From Chiridota heheva (taxonomy: Eukaryota; Echinodermata; Holothuroidea; Apodida; Chiridotidae), in contig JAIGNY010002056.1 in the NCBI GenBank assembly GCA_020152595.1, positions 686,501 to 750,500 on the forward strand: a stretch of DNA of 64,000 bases, read 5' to 3'. The first letter of the stretch is position 1. Each line of letters opens with the position of its first letter. The notes beneath the pieces are model-generated. The model made no database searches. It was not told the DNA's origin and worked only from the letters and a program-made list of their open reading frames with translations. Below are positions 55,801-64,000 of the stretch, piece after piece. Made by a program: the position numbers and the translations under genes.

Positions 55801-56224
55801 TTTACTCACACCTGCTTTGAACCCTCACTCTGCGATATTATTGCCGTTTTGGGTGCCCCATCTTTGACTCTGCCTCCCAAACTTGTTTTCAAAAAAGTGC
55901 TGGTAGAGTAAGGGTTAAATGTATGAAAATGCAACATTCAAATAATGCACAGACTTGATCAATTGTGTGAAGAAAATATATCCCTTCTGCATGTTTGCCT
56001 TCTTCCCCCTCTCCCCCTTCTCTCACTCTACTCCGGATTTCTTTTAAAAAAGGATATGAAATGTAATCTTTAAAAATATAATTTCTACATTTGCAATTAT
56101 TTTTAACCTTATCTTTGGCAGGGTCATGTACACACCTGGACATACAGATGACCACATGTGTCTTGTACTAAAGGAAGAGGATGCAGTCTTCACTGGGGAC
56201 TGTATACTTGGAGAAGGCACAACT
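52762..56224 (+). CDS. LACTB2: LACTB2, metallo-beta-lactamase-fold endoribonuclease, 5' part
   Basis: Exons 52762-52883, 54214-54377, 55125-55248 and 56122-56224 join in phase to the first 171 residues; the human protein has 288. LACTB2 is a mitochondrial single-strand RNA endoribonuclease with a di-zinc site. Visible motifs are [15 protein letters not shown] near the start, LIDTGE at 44-49, the zinc motif [10 protein letters not shown] at 76-85 (His77, His79, Asp81, His82), YTPGHTDDH with His144, and [12 protein letters not shown] with Asp163. These positions agree with the human zinc ligands within one residue. The later zinc histidine and the C-terminal winged-helix part are not found before the window end, so the next intron is longer than 7.7 kb. 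No lesion is seen. The start codon is in good register with the vertebrate start. Confidence 0.95.
52964..53080. mobile_element. Short palindromic form of the 27.5-kb MITE
   Basis: TGTTCCTAGCGTTATGGCAA, CCTATATACTTAATACATA, then after a few bases the reverse complement TATGTATTAAGTATATGGG and CCATAACGCTAGGAATAC. It has almost no loop, as if the inside of the long form had been lost. A third half-end (CCATAACGCTAGGAACACC) follows. Confidence 0.65.
53081..53570. other. LACTB2 intron 1 sequence, nothing recognised
   Basis: AT-rich, with no element identified. Confidence 0.4.
53575..53795 (-). pseudogene. LINE C-terminal fragment
   Basis: On the minus strand: [19 protein letters not shown], then a GKRKxGRP-like part in another frame, then a DRxxWR-like part. 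This is the tail usual in many animal LINE proteins, with several frame changes and stops. Confidence 0.5.
54214..54377 (+). CDS. LACTB2: LACTB2 exon 2 (zinc motif HxHxDH)
   Basis: TTTTTGTAG|ACGGATTC to TTAG|GTATTG. Carries [14 protein letters not shown] and [15 protein letters not shown], the main zinc-binding loop. Confidence 0.95.
54440..55103 (+). repeat. Copy of 36,270-36,940 in LACTB2 intron 2
   Basis: Nearly identical through the loop, right arm and flank of the 36-kb foldback element (AAACTGAATCTAGGAAGGG, GACTTCGAGGCTGTGACATC, GCGTAATAGGGGAAAGAAAT, GTAGAGAAAGAAAAA). It ends about 20 bp before exon 3. Confidence 0.75.
55125..55248 (+). CDS. LACTB2: LACTB2 exon 3
   Basis: TTATTTCAG|ATAAGAAC to CTAAG|GTTGGT. 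Encodes [10 protein letters not shown] and [17 protein letters not shown], typical of LACTB2 proteins. Confidence 0.93.
55600..55800 (-). repeat. TTCAATTTTCGGGAA-type simple repeat
   Basis: The inverted counterpart of the GGAAATTTCCCGAAAATTGA sequence at 3233 and 4052. Confidence 0.6.
55822..55918 (-). mobile_element. Copy of the CCCTTACTCTACCA MITE
   Basis: GCCGTTTTGGGTGCCCCATC, TTTGACTCTGCCTCCCAA and GTGCTGGTAGAGTAAGGGTT, followed by TTAA at the border. Confidence 0.6.
56122..56224 (+). CDS. LACTB2: LACTB2 exon 4
   Basis: TTTGGCAG|GGTCATG to ACAACT|GTGAGT. Encodes [16 protein letters not shown] and [13 protein letters not shown], supplying zinc ligands His144 and Asp163. This is the last LACTB2 exon in the window. 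Confidence 0.95.
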
Positions 56225-56334
56225 GTGAGTGGAATTAAGATTTTGTCTGAACTACAAGCAAAAAATTCTGCTTGCTTTTGTTGAAAAATATTTTAGCATT
56301 TTGGACAGTAATATACAATAAAAGTCAACGTTTC

Positions 56335-58040
56335 TGATTGGTCAGACACAAATACTGACTACCAATCAATAACTGCACTGATTGGTCATACACAAATACT
56401 GACAACCAATCAGTAGCTGCACTGATTGGTCAGACACAAATACTGACAACCAATCAATAACTGCACTGATTGGTCATACACAAATACTGACAACCAATCA
56501 ATACCTGCACTGATTGGTCAGACACAAATACTGACAACCAATCAATACCTGCACTGATTGGTCATACACAAGTACTGACAACCAATCAGTAGCTGCACTG
56601 ATTGGTCATACACAAATACTGACAACCAATCAATAACTGCACTGATTGGTCATACACAAATACTGACAACCAATCAATACCTGCACTGATTGGTCAGACA
56701 CAAATACTGACAACCAATCAATACCTGCACTGATTGGTCATACACAAATACTGACAACCAATCAATACCTGCACTGATTGGTCAGACACAAATACTGACA
56801 ACCAATCAATACCTGCACTGATTGGTCATACACAAATACTGACAACCAATCAATACCTGCACTGATTGGTCATACAAGTACTGACAACCAATCAGTAGCT
56901 GCACTGATTGGTCATACACAAATACTGACAACCAATCAATAACTGCACTGATTGGTCATACACAAATACTGACAACCAATCAATACCTGCACTGATTGGT
57001 CAGACACAAATACTGACAACCAATCAATACCTGCACTGATTGGTCATACACAAATAATGACAACCAATCAATACCTGCACTGATTGGTCATACACAAGTA
57101 CTGACAACCAATCAGTAGCTGCACTGATTGGTCATACACAAATACTGACAACCAATCAATAACTGCACTGATTGGTCATACAAATACTGACAACCAATCA
57201 ATACCTGCACTGATTGGTCAGACACAAATACTGACAACCAATCAATACCTGCACTGATTGGTCATACACAAATACTGACAACCAATCAATACCTGCACTG
57301 ATTGGTCAGACACAAATACTGACAACCAATCAATACCTGCACTGATTGGTCATACACAAATACTGACAACCAATCAATACCTGCACTGATTGGTCATACA
57401 AGTACTGACAACCAATCAGTAGCTGCACTGATTGGTCATACACAAATACTGACAACCAATCAATAACTGCACTGATTGGTCATACACAAATACTGACAAC
57501 CAATCAATACCTGCACTGATTGGTCAGACACAAATACTGACAACCAATCAATACCTGCACTGATTGGTCATACACAAATAATGACAACCAATCAATACCT
57601 GCACTGATTGGTCAGACACAAATACTGACAACCAATCAATACCTGCACTGATTGGTCATACACAAATACTGACAACCAATCAATACCTGCACTGATTGGT
57701 CATACACAAATACTGACAACCAATCAATACCTGCACTGATTGGTCATACACAAATACTGACATCCAATCAATACCTGCACTGATTGGTCATACACAAATA
57801 CTGACAACCAATTAATACCTGCACTGATTGGTCATGCACAAATACTGACAACCAATCAATACCTGCACTGATTGGTCATACACAAATACTGACAACCAAT
57901 CAATACCTGCACTGATTGGTCATACACAAATACTGACAACCAATCAATAACTGCACTGATTGGTCATACACAAATACCGACAACCAATCAATAAGTGCAC
58001 TGATTGGTCATACACAAATACTGACAACCAATCAATAACT
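56335..58040. repeat. 44-bp minisatellite of paired CCAAT boxes, about 39 units
   Basis: The unit is TGATTGGTCATACACAAATA, then CTGACAACCAATCAATACCT, then GCAC. TGATTGGT and ACCAATCA are inverted repeats, so each unit can form a hairpin and carries an ATTGG and a CCAAT. Variants (CAGAC/CATAC, AATACC/AATAAC/AGTAGC) alternate in a regular order, suggesting higher-order duplication. It lies in the LACTB2 intron after exon 4. Confidence 0.9.
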
Positions 58041-58152
58041 GTCGCCGAAGTGACTAGCACACTGTACATATACACACAATGCTTATATAGTACGTACTTA
58101 ATTAAAAACTACCTCATACAAAAAGTTATTTGTACCATTTACCAAACGTAAC

Positions 58153-58284
58153 ACTTTTGCTGGTCGTTCTATCAGAGTAATGGAACCGACATGGTGGAAT
58201 GACCTACCAGATTATATTAAACTTGCTCTGTCGGTAAATGTTTTTATATGTCATTTGAAAACTTACCTTTTCAATCAATTTTAG
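58153..58284 (+). pseudogene. LINE RT C-terminal fragment
   Basis: The plus-strand frame TFAGRSIRVMEPTWWNDL, PDYIKLALSVNVF and HLKTYLFNQF ends at TAG. It matches the W-N-x-L-P tail and final FKxxLKTxLF helix of many LINE proteins. It is opposite in strand to the RT at 61-64 kb, so from a different insertion. Confidence 0.65.
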
Positions 58285-58424
58285 TGGTATCTCTTATTTT
58301 ATTTGTTTTGTTTATATCGGTCCCATTGCACTGGGAGAGCGGCTGTCATTCTTGTTTTGTCATTGTATTGATGTTTTATTTGTTAAGCGAGCACCACTGC
58401 AGATTGCCAGATCGACGACGAGTG

Positions 58425-58580
58425 AACACACAATTACAATGACAGGGTCGTCGCCTGTTATGATAGTAACAATGCTATCACGAAACGCTTAATACGACCT
58501 GAACGAGAACATAGGTACGACGTATGGACAGACAACATCGACAACCAAGTCAATGTCCACGGCCTTTGATAACCAGTTGT
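58425..58580 (+). repeat. Dispersed 170-bp repeat, copy 3
   Basis: GTGAACACACAATTACAATG through ACGAAACGCTTAATACGACC to CAAGTCAATGTCCACGGCC, as at 13,995. Confidence 0.7.
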
Positions 58581-58589
58581 AGTGCACTG

Positions 58590-58664
58590 GTGTGTCTACC
58601 CAACCCAGGCTTGAACCCAGGGCCTCGTGGTCTGTAGACATGTATGATAACCCCTGCACCACAG
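58590..58664 (-). mobile_element. tRNA-like SINE head
   Basis: On the minus strand: TGTGGTGCAGGGGTTATC (A-box region) and CCTGGGTTCAAGCCTGGG (B box GGTTCAAGCC). It abuts the first unit of the 95-bp array. Confidence 0.5.
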
Positions 58665-61655
58665 AACACTGCCTTAAGGAATGCCACTAGTAACAGGGAT
58701 TTGGTTGGATTTATGTCAGGTAAGTCACTAATGTAAATAACAAATAGTATTGGACCTAGAACACTGCCTTGAGGAATGGCGCCAGTAACAGGGATTTGGT
58801 TAGATTTATGTCAGGTAAGTCACTAATGTAAATAACAAATAGTATCGGACCTAGAACACTGCCTTGAGGAATGCCACTAGTAATAGGGATTTGGTTAGAT
58901 TTATGTCAGGTAAGTCATTAATGTAAATAACAAATAGTATCGGACCTAGAACACTGCCTTGAGGAATGCCACTAGTAATAGGGATTTGGTTAGATTTATG
59001 TCAGGTAAGTCATTAATGTAAATAACAAATAGTATTGGACCTAGCACACTACCTTAAGGAATGCCACTAGTAACAGGGATTTGGTTGGATTTATGTCAGG
59101 TAAGTCACTAATGTAAATAACAAATAGTATTGGACCTAGAACACTGCCTTGAGGAATGCCACTAGTAATAGGGATTTGGTTAGATTTATGTCAGGTAAGT
59201 CATTAATGTAAATAACAAATAGTATTGGACCTAGAACACTGCCTTAAGGAATGCCACTAGTAACAGGGATTTGGTTAGATTTATGTCAAGTAAGTCATTA
59301 ATGTAAATAACAAATAGTATCTGACCTAGAACACTGCCTTGAGGAATGCCACTAGTAACAGGGATTTGGTTGGATTTATGTTAGGTAAGTCATTAATGTG
59401 AATAACAAATAGTATCTGACCTAGAACACTGCCTTGAGGAATGCCACTAGTAACAGGGATTTGGTTGGATTTATGTTAGGTAAGTCATTAATGTGAATAA
59501 CAAATAGTATCTGACCTAGAACACTGCCTTGAGGAATGCTACTAGTAACAGGGATTTGGTTGGATTTATGTTAGGTAAGTCATTAATGTAAATAACAAAT
59601 AGTATTGGACCTAAAACACTGCCTTGAGGAATGCCACTAGTGACAGGGATTTGGTTGGATTTATGTCAGGTAAGTCATAAATGTAAATAACAAATAGTAT
59701 CGGACCTAGAACACTGCCTTGAGGAATGCCACTAGTAATAGGGATTTGGTTAGATTTATGTCAGGTAAGTCATAAATGTAAATAACAAATAGTATCGGAC
59801 CTAGAACACTGCCTTGAGGAATGCCACTAGTAACAGGGATTTGGTTGGATTTATGTCAGGTAAGTCATAAATGTAAATAACAAATAGTATCGGACCTAGA
59901 ACACTGCCTTGAGGAATGCCACTAGTAATAGGGATTTGGTTAGATTTATGTCAGGTAAGTCATTAATGTAAATAACAAATAGTATTGGACCTAGAACACT
60001 GCCTTAAGGAATGCCACTAGTAACAGGGATTTGGTTGGATTTATGTCAGGTAAGTCATTAATGTAAATAACAAATAGTATTGGACCTAGAACACTGCCTT
60101 GAGGAATGCCACTAGTAATAGGAATTTGGTTAGATTTATGTCAGGTAAGTCATTAATGTAAATAACAAATAGTATTGGACCTAGAACACTGCCTTAAGGA
60201 ATGCCACTAGTAACAGGGATTTGGTTAGATTTATGTCAGGTAAGTCATTAATGTAAATAACAAATAGTATTGGACCTAGAACACTGCCTTGAGGAATGCC
60301 ACTAGTAACAGGGATTTGGTTAGATTTATGTCAGGTAAGTCATTAATGTAAATAACAAATAGTATTGGACCTAGAACACTGCCTTGAGGAATGCCACTAG
60401 TAATAGGAATTTGGTTAGATTTATGTCAGGTAAGTCATTAATGTAAATAACAAATAGTATTGGACCTAGAACACTGCCTTAAGGAATGCCACTAGTAACA
60501 GGGATTTGGTTGGATTTATGTCAAGTAAGTCATTAATGTAAATAACAAATAGTATTGGACCTAGAACACTGCCTTGAGGAATGCCACTAGTAACAGGGAT
60601 TTGGTTAGATTTATGTCAGGTAAGTCACTAATGTAAATAACAAATAGTATCTGACCTAGAACACTGCCTTGAGGAATGCCACTAGTAACAGGGATTTGGT
60701 TAGATTTATGTCAGGTAAGTCATTAATGTAAATAACAAATAGTATTGGACCTAGAACACTGCCTTGAGGAATGCCACTAGTAACAGGGATTTGGTTAGAT
60801 TTATGTCAGGTAAGTCACTAATGTAAATAACAAATAGTATCTGACCTAGAACACTGCCTTGAGGAATGCCACTAGTAACAGGGATTTGGTTAGATTTATG
60901 TCAGGTAAGTCACTAATGTAAATAACAAATAGTATTGGACCTAAAACACTGCCTTGAGGAATGGCGCCAGTAACAGGGATTTGGTTAGATTTATGTCAGG
61001 TAAGTCACTAATGTAAATAACAAATAGTATTGCACCTAGAGCACTGCCTTGAGGAATGCCACTAGTAACAGGGATTTGGTTGGATTTATGTCAGGTAAGT
61101 CATTAATGTAAATAACAAATAGTATTGGACCTAGAACACTGCCTTGAGGAATGGCGCCAGTAACAGGGATTTGGTTAGATTTATGTCAGGTAAGTCATTA
61201 ATGTAAATAACAAATAGTATTGGACCTAGAACACTGCCTTGAGGAATGCCACTAGTAACAGGGATTTGGTTAGATTTATGTCAGGTAAGTCATTAATGTA
61301 AATAACAAATAGTATCGGACCTAGAACACTGCCTTGAGGAATGCCACTAGTAACAGGGATTTGGTTGGATTTATGTCAGGTAAGTCATTAATGTAAATAA
61401 CAAATAGTATTGGACCTAGAACACTGCCTTGAGGAATGCCACTAGTAACAGGAATTTGGTTGGATTTATGTCAGGTAAGTCATTAATGTAAATAACAAAT
61501 AGTATTGGACCTAGAACACTGCCTTGAGGAATGCCACTAGTAACAGGGATTTGGTTGGATTTATGTCAGGTAAGTCATTAATGTAAATAACAAATAGTAT
61601 TGGACCTAGAACACTGCCTTGAGGAATGCCACTAGTAACAGGAGTTTGGTTGGAT
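58664..61655 (-). repeat. 95-bp minisatellite made from LINE reverse transcriptase, 32 units
   Basis: The marker ACACTGCCTT recurs from 58,666 to 61,611: 2945 bp, exactly 31 x 95, so there are 32 copies with no net length change. Read on the minus strand a unit encodes [20 protein letters not shown] then LPDINP, which is RT motif B and the stretch before the catalytic box. Because 95 is not a multiple of 3, the array is not one long reading frame. The catalytic FADD block that should follow is absent at the low-coordinate end. Confidence 0.95.
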
Positions 61656-61910
61656 TTATTTCCATTCACCATTACTTGTTGAAATCTCTGAGATAGAAAT
61701 GATCTTATCCACCCATACAGAGGATTAATTATTCCATAAGATTTAAGCTTGTGTAGAAGTTGCTCATGAGGCACTGTATTAAAGGCCTTCATAAAATAAA
61801 ATCAAGATAGATGACATTGACTACTTCATTATTCTCCCAAGTGTAGGTACTGTAAGATCATTCAACACTTTAAGTAATTGCAAAGTAGTGGATCTCCTTC
61901 ACATAAATCC
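61640..61910 (-). pseudogene. LINE reverse-transcriptase fragment between the two arrays
   Basis: The minus strand reads HFGFM, stop, RRSTTLQLLKVLND, then with frame changes [41 protein letters not shown] and VTSGIPQGS. It links the 56-bp array (upstream RT part) to the 95-bp array (downstream RT part). Confidence 0.85.
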
Positions 61911-63594
61911 AAAATGTCTATAGCTTATAAGGTCATTATTAATAAGGTGCGCCATGAGATCATCAGGAATAATTGATAGCTTATAAGGTCATTATTAATA
62001 AGATGCGCTGTGAGATCATCACGAATAATTGATAGCTTATAAGGTCATTATTAATAAGGTGCGCCATGAGATCATCACAAATAATTGATGGCTTATAAGG
62101 TCATTATTAGTAAGGTGCGCCATGAGATCATCACGAATAATTGATGGCTTATAAGGTCATTATTAATAAGATGCGCTGTGAGATCATCACGAATAATTGA
62201 TGGCTTATAAGGTCATTATTAATAAGATGCGCTGTGAGATCATCACGAATAATTGATGGCTTATAAGGTCATTATTAATAAGGTGCGCCATGAGATCATC
62301 ACAAATAATTGATGGCTTATAAGGTCATTATTAGTAAGGTGCGCCATGAGATCATCACGAATAATTGATGGCTTATAAGGTCATTATTAGTAAGGTGCGC
62401 CATGAGATCATCAGGAATAATTGATAGCTTATAAGGTCATTATTAATAAGATGCGCTGTGAGATCATCACGAATAATTGATGGCTTATAAGGTCATTATT
62501 AATAAGGTGCGCCATAAGATCATGGATAATTGATGGCTTATAAGGTCATTATTAATAACATGCGCCATGAGATCATCACGAATAATTGATGGCTTATAAG
62601 TTCATTATATATAAGGTGCGCCATGAGATCATCACGAATAATTGAAGGCTTATAAGGTCATTATTAATAAGGTGCGCAATGAGATCATCACGAATAATTG
62701 AAGGCTTATAAGGTCATTATTAATAAGATGCGCCATGAGATCATCACTAATAATTAAAGGCTTATAAGGTCATTATTAATAAGGTGCGCAATGAGATCAT
62801 CACGAATAATTGATGGCTTATAAGGTCATTATTAGTAAGGTGCGCCATGAGATCATCACGAATAATTGATGGCTTATAAGGTCATTATTAATAAGGTGCG
62901 CCGTAAGATCATCAATAATTGATGGCTTATAAGGTCATTATTAATAAGATGCGCCATAAGATCATCACGAATAATTGATGGCTTATAAGGTCATTATTAA
63001 TAAGGTGCGCCATGAGATCATCACAAATAATTGATGGCGTATAAGGTCATTATTAATAAGGTGCGCCATGAGATCATCACGAATAATTAATAGCTTATAA
63101 GGTCAATATTAATAAGATGCGCTATGAGATCATCACGAATAATTGATAGCTTATAAGGTCATCATTATTAAGATGCGCCGTGAGATCATCACGAATAATT
63201 GATGGCTTATATGGTCATTATTAATAAGATGCGCTATGAGATCATCACGAATAATTGATGGCTTATAAGGTCATTATTAATAAGATGCGCTATGAGATCA
63301 TCACGAATAATTGATGGCTTATAAGGTCATTACTAATAAGATGCGCCATGAGATCATCACGAATAATTAATAGCTTATAAGGTCATTATTAATAAGATGC
63401 CCCATGAGATCATCACGAGTAATTGATGGCCTATATGGTCATTATTAATAAGGTGCGCCATGAGATCATCACGAATAATTAATAGCTTATAAGGTCATTA
63501 TTAATAAGACGCCCCATGAGATCATCACGAGTAATTGATGGCCTATATGGTCATTATTAATAAGGTGCGCCATGAGATCATCACGAATAATTGA
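61911..63594 (-). repeat. 56-bp minisatellite made from the same reverse transcriptase, about 30 units
   Basis: The unit GGCTTATAAGGTCATTATTA, ATAAGGTGCGCCATGAGATC, ATCACGAATAATTGAT repeats about 30 times with a 56-bp period. On the minus strand it encodes IIRDDLMAHLINNDLIS, the block between the RT motifs LTS..CKILE and HGF. A few units have small deletions or insertions. Confidence 0.93.
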
Positions 63595-63900
63595 CTCGAG
63601 TATTTTACAGATAATACTTGTCAGGCTCACGGTACGGTAGTTTGAGACTGTAGATTTGTCACTGTAGATTTGTCACTGTAGATTTGTCACTAGATTTGTC
63701 ACCCTGTTTGAAAATAGCGGAGACGTTTGCAAGCTTCCAGTTGGCTGGGACAATCTTGTTCTGTAAAGAGCTCAAGAACAGCTTTGTAAATGGAGGTGCG
63801 AGGATTTCAGAACACTCATGAAAAACCTGTGGATGAGTGCCATCTGGTCCTGATGATTTGCTGACATTTAAACTATTCAACTTCTTAGCACTATGTCCTC
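63595..63900 (-). pseudogene. LINE reverse transcriptase, N-terminal part
   Basis: The minus strand carries KSSGPDGTHPQVFHECSE, VPANWKLANVSAIFKQGDKS, then, past a short GTAGATTTGTCACT triplication, VSLTSIICKILESIIR running into the 56-bp array. These are the first RT blocks of a CR1/Rex-like LINE. The 63,640-63,695 triplication disturbs the frame. The element continues beyond the window. Confidence 0.85.
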
Positions 63901-64000
63901 AGTAATGATTACTGTGCCAATTTCAGAGTTATGATGGAAAAAAGGACTGTTAGTCACATCTTTAGTAGTGAATACGCTCTGGAAAAAAGGACTGTTAGTC

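Noticed and set aside
61511-61792. Intact RT gene of 93 residues
   Set aside because: It is only the joint between array and flank of a dead LINE; the catalytic block is missing.

Overview
The window reads as nuclear DNA of an invertebrate animal. It has short exons in long introns with GT..AG borders, a metazoan-type LACTB2 gene, eukaryotic tRNA-Asn genes, tRNA-derived SINEs, LINE reverse-transcriptase fragments, MITE-like hairpins and very many minisatellites. A marine deuterostome would fit, but that is only a guess. Most long open frames are artefacts of tandem repeats. The real genes are split into small exons and were recovered by pairing splice sites, phase and conservation between duplicated copies.

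Layout. 1-1.5 kb: GC-rich island, perhaps the end of a mobile element cut by the window edge. 1.5-6.8 kb: old satellites and dispersed repeats. 6.8-18.6 kb: a large inverted duplication carrying two head-to-head copies of an unrecognised acidic coiled-coil gene. Copy A is on the minus strand (6868-11866) and copy B on the plus strand (15231-18584), around a central spacer that may hold a divergent promoter. 20.0-23.8 kb: three intact tRNA-Asn genes and one decayed copy, embedded in a roughly 25-bp minisatellite. 24.9-45.1 kb: a plus-strand gene for a small secreted protein whose predicted mature N-terminus is histidine. It resembles the BIM1/X325 LPMO-like copper-protein family and has two homologous first exons. 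Its introns are full of LINE, SINE and MITE copies. 47.1-51.1 kb: a pyrimidine-rich minisatellite with (TA)n and a higher-order period near 0.5 kb. 52.8 kb to the window end: the first four exons of LACTB2 (plus strand). The rest of the gene is not found before 64,000; the intron after exon 4 is mostly three tandem arrays (44-, 95- and 56-bp units).

The most striking theme is that several arrays are built from a recognisable functional sequence: a 5' splice site (76-bp array, gene A), a stop codon plus AATAAA signals (26-bp array, end of the copper-protein gene), and two internal pieces of one LINE reverse transcriptase (95- and 56-bp arrays). The 44-bp array is made of paired CCAAT boxes. 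For the first of these, the inverted paralogue keeps what looks like the single-copy ancestor. The genes are not an operon and I see no functional link between them.
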